Shown: one piece after another, positions 1 through 7,576 of the stretch
How positions within the stretch are numbered: the first letter of the stretch is position 1
Layout: every line of letters starts with the position of its first letter
Origin: Mediterranea massiliensis
Lineage (GTDB): Bacteria > Bacteroidota > Bacteroidia > Bacteroidales > Bacteroidaceae
Length of the DNA: 64,000 bases
Direction of reading: 5' to 3'
NCBI GenBank assembly: GCA_015060695.1
Contig: SUYA01000009.1
Location: 1-64,000, forward strand
Notes under the pieces: generated by a model
The model's input: only the letters and a program-made list of their open reading frames with translations
Told to the model about the DNA's origin: nothing
The model's database searches: none
Program-made: the position numbers and the translations under genes

Positions 1-188
1 CGGCAGTGAGCGCCGGCTTGTTCGATGGGACGGGTAGTGTGTGTCTGCCCATCGCGAGTGATGTAGAAGTGATAGCCTATCCCCTTGAACCCACGTTTGA
101 TGTGGTCACGACGTAAGGCTTCTACCGGATAGTCACAATCGGCACGTGTGGCCGAGCAGTGAAAGATGATGTGGTCAATTCGTCTCAT
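1..188 (-). CDS. N-acetylmuramoyl-L-alanine amidase (C-terminal part outside window)
   Basis: The minus strand from the ATG at 188 reads into the window edge without a stop, giving the first 62 residues. They begin MRRIDHIIFHCSATRADCD and continue with GIGYHFYITRDG and RPIEQAGAH. This is the start of the Amidase_2 (T7-lysozyme-like) fold: the HCSAT histidine and the later GAH histidine are expected zinc ligands. The family cleaves the amide bond between N-acetylmuramic acid and the stem peptide of peptidoglycan. No signal peptide is visible, as is usual for the short amidases that follow HU-like genes in Bacteroides. It lies 71 bases downstream of the HU-like gene on the same strand and is probably co-transcribed with it. 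The family call is secure; the biological role is not known. Confidence 0.9.
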   Translation of the reverse strand, partial: MRRIDHIIFHCSATRADCDYPVEALRRDHIKRGFKGIGYHFYITRDGQTHTTRPIEQAGAHC

Positions 189-204
189 GATGATTCAGTG
201 TTTG

Positions 205-245
205 GGCCACTCGGCCTCCTTGCAATGAAGGAGGCTTGGGTGGCC
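205..245 (-). other. Intercistronic hairpin between HU-like gene and amidase
   Basis: The arms GGCCAC plus CCTCCTT (205-221) and AAGGAGG plus GTGGCC (228-245) pair around a small internal loop. No U tract follows on the minus strand, so it is more likely a processing or attenuation element than a full terminator. It fills the space between the HU stop codon (260) and the amidase start (188). Confidence 0.45.
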
Positions 246-259
246 GGGGTGAATAGATT

Positions 260-766
260 TTATCCTAACGGATCTTCCAGTTGGGTGTCGTCATCTCCCG
301 AAGTGCTGCCGCCGGTGTTGTCGCCGGTAGGTTCATCGGCTTTCTCCTTACCTTCGTACATCTTCTCTATATCGACAAAGTCTATTTTGTCTTCGGCACG
401 GGTAGCAGCCAAATTGGGACGAACTGTATTGCTGGCACGGAAAGTAATGCGAACAGCCTTGATTTTAGACGGTAAACATTCTTCTTTTGTGTCAGAGCCT
501 TCAGAGCTGGCAGCCAGGCTGAATACACCGAAGTTCTCGATGTTGACAGAATGGCCATTATATAGTTCTTTGCGCATGCAGCTGACAAAGTTGGTCAGTA
601 CACTTTTGATATCTCCTTCGGTCAAAGAACTTTTCTCTTTCATGTCGGCCGTGATACTATCGAGATTGGCCGACTTACCCCAGACGATGAGATGAGGATA
701 ATACTTTCCTGCTCCATTGTTGGTCCGAGGATTTTTACGAAACTGTTTTTTAAATGTAACAGACAT
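260..766 (-). CDS. HU-family DNA-binding protein with acidic tail
   Basis: 168 residues. The N-terminal two thirds follow the layout of the long HU-related proteins of Bacteroides: MSVTFKKQFRKNPRT, then a helical region with LTEGDIKSVLTNFVSCM, then the beta-arm lead-in VNIENFGVFSL. The C-terminal tail of about 35 residues is rich in Asp, Glu, Gly and Thr, unlike the 90-residue canonical HU. The role is DNA bending or nucleoid architecture; whether it acts globally or only at this locus cannot be told. It is the first gene of a minus-strand unit with the amidase. A good -7 box (TATATTTG on the minus strand) lies at 888-895, which would leave a leader of about 110 bases. Confidence 0.85.
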   Translation of the reverse strand: MSVTFKKQFRKNPRTNNGAGKYYPHLIVWGKSANLDSITADMKEKSSLTEGDIKSVLTNFVSCMRKELYNGHSVNIENFGVFSLAASSEGSDTKEECLPSKIKAVRITFRASNTVRPNLAATRAEDKIDFVDIEKMYEGKEKADEPTGDNTGGSTSGDDDTQLEDPLG

Positions 767-887
767 AATAACAAAGTTTTAAGTGAATAAAATAAGTAAT
801 AAATCAGAACACAAACAAACTTATCTTGCAATTCCGGTTGACGTCAATTCCTGAATTATCAGATAGCCTTTATTACTTCTGACACTG

Positions 888-895
888 CAAATATA
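888..895 (-). promoter_or_regulatory. -7 box of HU-like gene promoter
   Basis: The minus strand carries TATATTTG, a full match to the Bacteroides -7 consensus TAnnTTTG. No convincing TTTG -33 box sits 20 bp upstream. The tandem 10-bp array begins about 25 bp further upstream and could replace the missing -33 contact through an activator (inference). Confidence 0.5.
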
Positions 896-920
896 GTTGC
901 TCTGTAAATGGCCGATTCCT

Positions 921-980
921 TATTTGTCCTTACTCATCTTTACTTTTCCTTACTTGTCTTTATATGTCTTTATCTTTAAT
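921..980. repeat. Tandem array of six 10-bp units between divergent promoters
   Basis: Six consecutive decamers can be read with no spacer: TATTTGTCCT, TACTCATCTT, TACTTTTCCT, TACTTGTCTT, TATATGTCTT, TATCTTTAAT. The consensus is close to TACTTGTCTT and the last unit is degenerate. The period is close to one helical turn, so any bound protein would line up on one DNA face. The array lies between the HU and VirE-type promoters. It may be an operator, an iteron-like array or a binding site for the neighbouring HU-like protein; none of these is shown. Confidence 0.7.
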
Positions 981-1067
981 ATACATTAACATTAAAAGGT
1001 CTCATACGACTTATAAAAAGGTCATTTTTACCATAAAGCTAAATAATATTAAAATCATTTGGTTTAA

Positions 1068-1099
1068 TTTGCATAAAATAAAATAATGTAATATATTTG
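1068..1099 (+). promoter_or_regulatory. Consensus Bacteroides promoter for the VirE-type operon
   Basis: TTTG at 1068-1071 and TATATTTG at 1092-1099 are separated by 20 bp, matching the -33/-7 consensus (TTTG, 19-21 bp, TAnnTTTG). The predicted start point near 1106 gives a leader of about 340 bases before the large gene at 1449. Confidence 0.75.
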
Positions 1100-1129
1100 C
1101 CGACGTATAATCCTAAATAGTCTATTGTT

Positions 1130-1351
1130 ATGAAGTTACTCTATTATTTACATGCACGTAGCAGCAAGGCTGCTTTATTTGGGGAGAGGCGACAAGGGAT
1201 GAAATCGTTGTCAGCCTCTCCCGAATCCGAGTTTATAACCATACAAAAACTTCCTACAAAAAAGAAAAGCATCGAGGCCAATCGAGAAGCCCGTCTTACT
1301 CCTCCTAATTTCTCGATAAAGAAACGGAATCGTCTGCGGTGTGCAGCGTAA
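1130..1351 (+). CDS. Small basic hypothetical protein
   Basis: 73 residues starting MKLLYYLHARSSKAAL, rich in Lys and Arg, without signal peptide or membrane segment. In its favour: the ATG lies about 25 bases after the predicted start point of a consensus promoter and the frame runs through most of the leader. Against it: no domain is recognised, and the same DNA contains strong RNA hairpins (1161-1222) that could be the reason for its conservation. It may be a genuine small protein, a leader peptide, or chance. Confidence 0.35.
   Translation: MKLLYYLHARSSKAALFGERRQGMKSLSASPESEFITIQKLPTKKKSIEANREARLTPPNFSIKKRNRLRCAA
1161..1222 (+). promoter_or_regulatory. Structured RNA leader hairpins
   Basis: Two stems lie in the leader. 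The first is GCAGC (1161-1165) with GCTGC (1169-1173), followed by a T-rich run. The second is GGGAGAGGC plus GACAA (1182-1195) pairing with TTGTC plus GCCTCTCCC (1208-1222), a 14-bp stem with one bulged base. A weaker GGCAC/GTGCC pair lies near 1402-1425. The stems may form an attenuator or a control element for the downstream gene. Confidence 0.5.
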
Positions 1352-1448
1352 TTCTGCTAAAAAGATTCTTTTGATACTGCTTTGCGGCTGTAAAGATATT
1401 AGGCACCGACGATATTGTTTGTGCCCTATTGTTAAAACCTGTTAGCTT

Positions 1449-3800
1449 ATGGAAACATTGGTTTTACAAGAGACGTATGTCTCAGAATTCAAGAGTGTGC
1501 GTGATAAGACGCACCGGATTATTTCAATCCAACAGTTCTTAGACTTGATTCGCAGTGAGCGTTTCAAGGAGAAAGTAGAGCGTTATCGCCGGCTGAAAAG
1601 TCAAGGTGATTGCGCAGGGGAGGCTGATGCCATCAAAGCTGATATGCCTTGCATCATTCCTACGGGAGTGTGTAGGGGCAGTCATGCTGTGAAGGACTTC
1701 GAGCAACCCAGTGGTTTACTGTGTATCGACCTAGATCATACCGACGGTCGTACCAGTGAAGTTCTTCGTTTGGCCGGCGAATTGCCTTGGGTGTTGATTG
1801 GATTTATCAGCATATCGGGCAATGGGGTGAAGCTATTGGTTCGTGTTTCACCCCGGCAGGTGCAGAGCGACTATGAAAGTTTGTATGCCCAGGTGGGTCG
1901 TGCTGTCAGCAAGCATGTTGGGCATGCGTACGATGAAAAGTGCAGGATTCTGACTCAGCCTTGCTATTACTCTTGGCATCCTGATGCTTTCTGCAACCCA
2001 GAGGCAGAGGAGTTTATGGTACAGCAACAGTTTGAGTCGGATGTGAAAGAAACGTCGAATCGATTAAAAGGGGAAGCCGGGGTTGTAGAAGCCTTTGTAG
2101 CCGAATTCGAACGCCGTTATCCGTTCGTTCGAGGCAGGCGAAACGACATTGCCTTGAAATTGGGGAATGAGGCTGCATATAAAGGTTTTTCAACGGATGA
2201 AGTGCAAGAAGTATGTCGCATTTTTGCTCATCATTATTCAAATTCCGATTTTACCGAAAAGGACATTGTGCAGCGTGTAATATCTGGTTATCAGTATGCT
2301 GAGCAGAAAATGAGAGAAGAAACAGTGGGGAGAAAGGGTCAAGATAGGGTCACGGTCAGCTATGACCCTTTGACTGAACAAAGAGACGGAGAGGATGCCG
2401 AAGAGGTGTTGGAAAAAAATGATATTCTGAGGGGCGAAACGCCCTGTTTTCCAGACGAACTGTTCGAGCGTTTGCCTGAGTTCTTGAAACGCTGTATTAT
2501 GCCGGCCGGTAACCGTCGTGAACGTGACATTTTATTGTTGGGTAGCCTAAACAGCTGCAGTGCTCTGTTTCCTCGTGTCAGTTTCTTCTATAAAAACACT
2601 TATTACTCGCCCCACTTTTATCTGGCGGTGGTAGCACCGGCCGGTACGGGAAAGGGAGTGTTGGGTTTTGCAACTTCTTTATTAGATTCCACACAATGCT
2701 ACTACGAGCAGCAGGTGGCAGCACAACGTCTTCGCTTCGAACGTGAAACGTTGGCATGGGAGAATGAGTTATCTCTGGCCCGTAAGGAAAAGCGTAAACC
2801 TCAGATGGACTTGAAACCGACATGCTGCAAGCCTCAGTATCTGAAGTTGCCTGCTACCACCAGCAAGAGTCGACTTATAGAGTCGCTGGCTGTTTCGGGA
2901 GAAACGGGGTGTTGCATGACTTCGACCGAGATTGTGACGTTAGTTTCGGCTATTCGTCAGGATTACGGACGATTTGAGGACATTCTTTTGAAGTGCTATC
3001 ACCACGAGGAAGTAGCATCATCGTATAAGACAGACGGTGACCCGATCGTGGCTCGCTCTCCCCGATTAGCGCTCTGTCTTTCAGGTACACAAGAGCAATT
3101 TGCCACGCTGTTTCAATCGCTCGAAACCGGTTTGTACAGCCGTTTTGCTTTTTACACCCGTGAACGTGAGTTGCAATGGGAGTCATGCTGTCCTCATAGT
3201 AATACCTCCGATCTGCCGACTCATTTCCGCAAGTTGGGTGAGGAATTGTTGGAGATGCATCGTTACCTACTCGAATCGCCTACCGTGGTCAGTTTCACAC
3301 CCACTCAGTGGGAGCAGCACACGGATACCTTCAGCCGACTGTTGGAAAACAGTTGCATGGAGAAAGCGGAATCGGTAGCGGGTATATTGTTTCGTCATGG
3401 GTTATTGACCATGCGTATCGCTTCGGTACTAACCTTGTTCCGCAAATGGGATGACTACCGTTACGCCAAGGAATATATCTGTACAGAAAATGATTTCCTG
3501 ACGGCCTTACAGATAGCCACCACACTATTGGAACACAGTCTGTTATTATGTACTTCGTTACCTCAGACCAAACAGGCTCCTATGCCCATGCACCATTTTC
3601 ATCGCACCGAATTGGTGATGGAAGCATTGAATGAGAATTTCTCTTACAAAGAGTTTATGCAGGCAGTAGGTCTCGAAGGTGCTTCCGAATCGACAGGTAA
3701 AAGAATATTAAGGAAACTGATATCCATGAAACTTGTTGTAAAAGAGGGCCATGCCATCTACAAGAAGAGATTATCTGCCCGGTCAAAGGGTCATAGCTGA
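1449..3800 (+). CDS. VirE/BT4734-like N-domain plus DUF3987 protein
   Basis: 783 residues. The N-terminal 200 match the BT4734-like (VirE N) domain, with the core CIDLDHTDG near residue 95 and ISGNGVKLLVRV near 125. A helical region of the primase-C-terminal type follows (RRNDIALKLGNEAAYKGFS, near 220). After an acidic linker, DUF3987 starts near residue 345, with a Walker A-like APAGTGKG near 398 and CLSGTQ near 550, and a winged-helix-like end. Such proteins resemble primase-helicase components of mobile elements, but their job at chromosomal capsule-type loci is unknown. A 30-bp perfect inverted repeat lies in the linker and over the stop codon (2345-2374 and 3782-3811). The DUF4248 gene follows. 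Confidence 0.85.
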   Translation: METLVLQETYVSEFKSVRDKTHRIISIQQFLDLIRSERFKEKVERYRRLKSQGDCAGEADAIKADMPCIIPTGVCRGSHAVKDFEQPSGLLCIDLDHTDGRTSEVLRLAGELPWVLIGFISISGNGVKLLVRVSPRQVQSDYESLYAQVGRAVSKHVGHAYDEKCRILTQPCYYSWHPDAFCNPEAEEFMVQQQFESDVKETSNRLKGEAGVVEAFVAEFERRYPFVRGRRNDIALKLGNEAAYKGFSTDEVQEVCRIFAHHYSNSDFTEKDIVQRVISGYQYAEQKMREETVGRKGQDRVTVSYDPLTEQRDGEDAEEVLEKNDILRGETPCFPDELFERLPEFLKRCIMPAGNRRERDILLLGSLNSCSALFPRVSFFYKNTYYSPHFYLAVVAPAGTGKGVLGFATSLLDSTQCYYEQQVAAQRLRFERETLAWENELSLARKEKRKPQMDLKPTCCKPQYLKLPATTSKSRLIESLAVSGETGCCMTSTEIVTLVSAIRQDYGRFEDILLKCYHHEEVASSYKTDGDPIVARSPRLALCLSGTQEQFATLFQSLETGLYSRFAFYTRERELQWESCCPHSNTSDLPTHFRKLGEELLEMHRYLLESPTVVSFTPTQWEQHTDTFSRLLENSCMEKAESVAGILFRHGLLTMRIASVLTLFRKWDDYRYAKEYICTENDFLTALQIATTLLEHSLLLCTSLPQTKQAPMPMHHFHRTELVMEALNENFSYKEFMQAVGLEGASESTGKRILRKLISMKLVVKEGHAIYKKRLSARSKGHS
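2345..2374 (+). repeat. Inverted repeat, left copy (GGGTCA cluster)
   Basis: These 30 bases are the exact reverse complement of 3782-3811. The copy sits in the linker codons between the N-domain and DUF3987. With the GGGTCA at 2337-2342 it contains three GGGTCA/TGACCC elements. Outside the perfect core, similarity continues more loosely to the AAAGGGTC at 2334-2341. Confidence 0.9.
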
Positions 3801-3811
3801 CCGTGACCCTA
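3782..3811 (-). repeat. Inverted repeat, right copy (GGGTCA cluster)
   Basis: Perfect reverse complement of 2345-2374. It covers the last codons and the stop of the VirE-type gene; a third TGACCC follows at 3815-3820. The segment between the copies is about 1.4 kb and corresponds almost exactly to the DUF3987 domain. Confidence 0.9.
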
Positions 3812-3888
3812 ATGTGACCCTTCTCACGTATGTTTAACTTAAAAACAGTGTTTTATGAAGTAAGATTTATTTATTTGTTTATTTGATT

Positions 3889-4185
3889 ATGAAAACTTTA
3901 TTTGAAACTCCTACTAACGAACACAACGTATTCCGAAGTTCAGGCTCTGCCGTAGAGGTAGAAGCGGCAGAGCCATTCATCGTGCGAGCCATGAGTAAAA
4001 AAGAGTTGGCTGCCTGTTATTATCCCGGCCTTTCGGAAGCTACCCAGATGAAAAAACTGCGAGCCGACATTAAAGGAGCACCGGGGTTGGAGCAAGAATT
4101 GTTCCACGACGGAAAGGCACACAACAACCAACACTACAACCGCTACCAGGTAATGTTGATTGTAAAACGACTGGGACCTCCTTAA
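3889..4185 (+). CDS. DUF4248 family protein
   Basis: 98 residues from the ATG at 3889; a TTG two codons upstream is less likely. The diagnostic part is FIVRAMSKKELAACYYPGLS, followed by MKKLRADI and a C-terminal YNRYQVMLIVKRLGPP. This matches the DUF4248 family, which often accompanies VirE-type and HU-like genes in Bacteroides. The pattern resembles a helix-turn-helix excisionase-like fold (inference from the spacing of helices). Function is unknown. It probably shares the promoter at 1068-1099 and is followed by a strong hairpin at 4210-4248. Confidence 0.8.
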   Translation: MKTLFETPTNEHNVFRSSGSAVEVEAAEPFIVRAMSKKELAACYYPGLSEATQMKKLRADIKGAPGLEQELFHDGKAHNNQHYNRYQVMLIVKRLGPP

Positions 4186-4201
4186 GCCGGATGTCGTATG
4201 A

Positions 4202-4292
4202 CCGACAAAAAAAGATACCATCTTTTATCTGAAAAGATGGTATCTTTTAACCCTGAAGTTACTATCTTTTCAAGCAAAACATTGTAACTTCT
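4202..4292. repeat. 22-bp-periodic array with 17-bp terminator hairpin
   Basis: The core is a perfect 17-bp inverted repeat (4210-4226 with 4232-4248; AAAAGATACCATCTTTT and its complement) around a 5-base loop. It should act as a two-way terminator between the convergent DUF4248 and rnr genes. Read at larger scale it belongs to three further 22-base units ending TATCTTTT (4248), TATCTTTT (4270) and AACTTCT (4292). A related array lies at 60528-60716. Confidence 0.7.
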
Positions 4293-4308
4293 TTATTGTT
4301 TTATGCCA

Positions 4309-6459
4309 CTACTCCTCCACCAGCGCAAAATCGAGTTGTTTCTTCTCTAAGTTGGCACGAGCTACTCGAATGGTGATGGCATCACCCAAATTATAGGTGC
4401 GGTGCTTCCGACGACCACGCAGGCAATAATTTTTCTCATCAAACTCGTAATAATCATCGTCCAAGTCACGAATGGGAATCATACCCTCGCACTTATTTTC
4501 ATTAATCTCTACGTAAAGCCCCCACTCGGTAACGCCCGAAATGACGCCGTCATATACATTTCCCAGTCGCTCGGTCATGAACTCTACCTGCTTGTATTTG
4601 ATGCTGGCTCGTTCGGCATTCGAAGCAATCTGTTCCATGCTACTGCTATGTTCACACAACGCTTCGTATTTCTTTTCGTTGGCACTACGTCCTTCTTCCT
4701 CCAGATACTTGGTTAGCAGACGGTGTACCATCAGGTCGGGGTATCGACGGATGGGCGAAGTGAAATGAGTGTAATAATCAAATGCCAAGCCATAATGGCC
4801 TATATTGTGTACCGAATAGCGCGCCTTCTGCATGGCTCGAATAGATACTGTCTCTATCAGATTCTCTTCCTTCTTCCCCTGTACCTTATCCAGCAAATCG
4901 TTGATAGACTTGGAAACGTCGTTTTTGCTACCCGACGTGCGTATCTTATATCCGAATCGAGCAATAAATTGTGCCAGATTCTCCAATTTTTCCGGGTCTG
5001 GCAAATCGTGAATGCGATAGGGCAACACTTTAGCCTTCTTCCCCTTGGGTACTCGGCCTATCTTTTCGGCCACCGTGCGATTGGCCAGCAACATAAACTC
5101 TTCTATCAGCTTGTTGGCCTCTTTCGACTCCTTGAAATAAACCCCGATAGGCTTACCTGCCTCGTCTATCTCGAACTTCACCTCGTAGCGGTCGAAGTTG
5201 ATGGCACCGGCCTTAAAGCGATTGTCACGAAGTATCTGCGCCAATTTATTCAGTTGCAGAATCTCCTCCTTGTAATCACCCTCACCGGTTTCAATCACCT
5301 GTTGAGCCTCTTCGTAAGCAAAACGTCGGTCGCTTCGGATAACGGTATGTACAATGCGCGACTTCAGTACTTCGGCCTTATCATTCATCTCGAAAATGAC
5401 AGAGTAGGCCAACTTCTCTTCGTCGGGACGTAGAGAGCAAATAAAGTTACAGAGGCGTTCGGGCAGCATAGGGATGGTGCGATCTACCAGATAGACTGAT
5501 GTGGCTCTCCGTTGTGCTTCCTTGTCGATGACACTACCTTCGGTCACATAATGACTGACATCGGCAATGTGTACCCCCACTTCCCAACGCCCTTCGGAGA
5601 GGGAGCGAATGGAGAGTGCATCATCAAAATCCTTGGCATCTTTCGGGTCGATGGTGAAAGTTGTCACCCCTCGAAAATCTTCACGACGTGCCAATTCTTC
5701 GGCGGTAATCTCTTCCGAAATATGCTCAGCGGCACGCTCTACATTGGCCGGATAAACATAAGGCAGTCCGAATTCGGCCAGAATGGCATGCATCTCAGTG
5801 GTATTATCCCCACTTTTTCCCAGTACATCTATTACCTGCCCGATGGGGTTATTGGCCTTTTCGGGCCATTCTATAATCTTCACCACAGCCTTGTCGCCTG
5901 TACGTCCTCCCTTCAGATAGGCCGTAGGAATAAATATATCGTTAGCCAACGTGCGTCCTTCCGTCAAAAGGAAAGCATAGCCCTTGCCCACCTCTAAGGT
6001 ACCTACAAAGCTCTCATTGGCCCGTTCAATGATTTCAATCACCTCACCCTGCGGCTCACGTCCTCGCCGTTTGGCAAAGAAAGCAATGCGTACCTTGTCG
6101 TTGTTCATGGCATGTGCCGAGTGGCGCTCGGCTATAAAGATAGGGTCGCCCCCTTCGTCGGGAATGAAAGAATTCTTTCCATTGCTTTTCCTGACAAAGG
6201 TTCCCACCATTTCCGTGCCATGACTATTCCAACGATACTTAAAGTTGTCCGGCTCACTGATATAGTCATCGTCCTTCAAATCTTGCAAGATTTCCATGCA
6301 AAGCATCTTCAACGGATGGGTAGTCAGGTGCAATTGGTCAAAGATATACTTCAACGACAATATTTCCCCCTCCCTTTCCTGGAAAAAATCCAGCACTAAC
6401 TTGACAAGCTCTTTTCTTTTCATCCGCTTGCCTGCTTTCTTTTCTTTCTTCTTGGACAT
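4309..6459 (-). CDS. rnr: Ribonuclease R
   Basis: 716 residues from the ATG at 6459 (MSKKKEKKAGKRMKRK); an upstream in-frame extension to 6534 runs through promoter-like DNA and is rejected. Domains in order are a basic N-terminal helix-turn-helix (RNase R/RNase II type), cold-shock OB folds, the RNB catalytic domain with DPKDAKDFDDAL near residue 270 carrying the metal-binding aspartates, and a C-terminal S1 domain (GNVYDGVISGVTEWGLYVEI). It is a processive 3'-5' exoribonuclease that degrades structured RNA and takes part in RNA quality control in the cytoplasm. It is divergent from the epimerase-like gene at 6569. Confidence 0.95.
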   Translation of the reverse strand: MSKKKEKKAGKRMKRKELVKLVLDFFQEREGEILSLKYIFDQLHLTTHPLKMLCMEILQDLKDDDYISEPDNFKYRWNSHGTEMVGTFVRKSNGKNSFIPDEGGDPIFIAERHSAHAMNNDKVRIAFFAKRRGREPQGEVIEIIERANESFVGTLEVGKGYAFLLTEGRTLANDIFIPTAYLKGGRTGDKAVVKIIEWPEKANNPIGQVIDVLGKSGDNTTEMHAILAEFGLPYVYPANVERAAEHISEEITAEELARREDFRGVTTFTIDPKDAKDFDDALSIRSLSEGRWEVGVHIADVSHYVTEGSVIDKEAQRRATSVYLVDRTIPMLPERLCNFICSLRPDEEKLAYSVIFEMNDKAEVLKSRIVHTVIRSDRRFAYEEAQQVIETGEGDYKEEILQLNKLAQILRDNRFKAGAINFDRYEVKFEIDEAGKPIGVYFKESKEANKLIEEFMLLANRTVAEKIGRVPKGKKAKVLPYRIHDLPDPEKLENLAQFIARFGYKIRTSGSKNDVSKSINDLLDKVQGKKEENLIETVSIRAMQKARYSVHNIGHYGLAFDYYTHFTSPIRRYPDLMVHRLLTKYLEEEGRSANEKKYEALCEHSSSMEQIASNAERASIKYKQVEFMTERLGNVYDGVISGVTEWGLYVEINENKCEGMIPIRDLDDDYYEFDEKNYCLRGRRKHRTYNLGDAITIRVARANLEKKQLDFALVEE

Positions 6460-6511
6460 AGTTGTTTTTGCATTAATTTGTTGCAAAGTAAACAAATTAA
6501 TGTAATAAGTG

Positions 6512-6543
6512 GTTCTCTGTAGGAAGAAAAACAATTATCTTTG
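6512..6543 (+). promoter_or_regulatory. Promoter of the epimerase-like/PAP2 operon
   Basis: TATCTTTG at 6536-6543 matches the -7 consensus exactly. Twenty bp upstream, at 6512-6515, stands GTTC, a poor -33 box. The start codon at 6569 lies 26 bases after the -7 box. Confidence 0.6.
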
Positions 6544-6568
6544 CACAAATTTTACTTAAAAGTAATAG

Positions 6569-7576
6569 ATGGAAAGTATTTTAATAACAGGAGCAAGCGG
6601 ATTCATAGGAAGTTTTTTGGTGGAAGAAGCTGTAAAACGAGGCATGACTACATGGGCAGGCGTGCGCTCATCCAGCAGCCGCGCCTATCTGCAACATCCG
6701 AAAATAGAGTTCTTGGAATTAAATTTTTCCCTACCCGAAAAATTACAATCGCAGTTGAAGAAGCACAAAGAGACACATGGTTCTTTCAGTTACATTGTGC
6801 ATTGTGCCGGTGCAACCAAATGCATAGATAAAGAGGACTTCGACCGCATAAACTATCAGCAGACACGCAATCTTATAGAAGCATTGAAAGCCTTGGACAT
6901 GATGCCTCGCCAATTTCTCTTTGTCAGCACACTCAGCGTATTCGGCCCCATCCATGAAGATGACTACAGCCCCATCAGAGAAAACGATATACCTTGTCCC
7001 AATACAGCATACGGAAAAAGCAAATTGAAGGCAGAACAATACCTACAGTCGCAACCCGACCTTCCTTACGTCTTTTTCCGACCAACAGGCGTATATGGCC
7101 CACGAGAAAAAGATTATTTTCTTATGGCACAATCCATCAAGCAACATACCGACTTTGCTGCCGGCTTCCGACGTCAAGACCTCACTTTCGTCTATGTCAA
7201 AGACGTGGTACAAGCCATCTTTTTAGCCATAGAGAAAAAAGTTACTCGACGTGCCTACTTCTTAAGCGATGGCAAAGTATATGCCAGCCGCACATTTTCC
7301 GACTTGATTATCCGTGAATTGGGAAATCCATTTGTTCTTCGCATCAAATGTCCCCTATTTATATTGAAAGCGATATCTTTGTTGGCCGAACAAGGTGCTA
7401 AACTAATGGGAAAAACAAGTACACTCAATTCAGACAAATATAGAATAATGAAACAACGCAATTGGCAATGCGACATCAGCCCCACCGTCAACGAACTGGG
7501 ATATACCCCTCAATATGACTTGGAACGTGGTGTCAAAGAAACCATTGCATGGTATAAAGAAAATAAATGGCTATAG
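6569..7576 (+). CDS. NAD-dependent epimerase/dehydratase family reductase
   Basis: 335 residues of the extended short-chain dehydrogenase type. The Rossmann motif GASGFIG is at residues 8-14, the catalytic Ser region is FVSTLSVFGP near 112, and the YxxxK motif (AYGKSK) is near 147-151. No signal peptide is seen. The stop overlaps the next gene by 10 bases, so translation is coupled to the PAP2-type membrane enzyme. A Bacteroides member of this superfamily (BT_0972 of B. thetaiotaomicron) has been reported as a 3-ketosphinganine reductase, and the lipid-enzyme neighbour makes a sphingolipid role attractive here. A nucleotide-sugar substrate cannot be excluded. Confidence 0.85.
   Translation: MESILITGASGFIGSFLVEEAVKRGMTTWAGVRSSSSRAYLQHPKIEFLELNFSLPEKLQSQLKKHKETHGSFSYIVHCAGATKCIDKEDFDRINYQQTRNLIEALKALDMMPRQFLFVSTLSVFGPIHEDDYSPIRENDIPCPNTAYGKSKLKAEQYLQSQPDLPYVFFRPTGVYGPREKDYFLMAQSIKQHTDFAAGFRRQDLTFVYVKDVVQAIFLAIEKKVTRRAYFLSDGKVYASRTFSDLIIRELGNPFVLRIKCPLFILKAISLLAEQGAKLMGKTSTLNSDKYRIMKQRNWQCDISPTVNELGYTPQYDLERGVKETIAWYKENKWL

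Noticed and set aside
921..980. CRISPR-like array
   Set aside because: Units are contiguous without spacers and there are no cas genes in the window.
4723..5433. Long plus-strand frame opposite rnr
   Set aside because: It is a shadow of the RNase R frame with no start context or domain.
6460..6534. N-terminal extension of RNase R
   Set aside because: The extra residues derive from promoter-like AT-rich DNA; family start fits the ATG at 6459.
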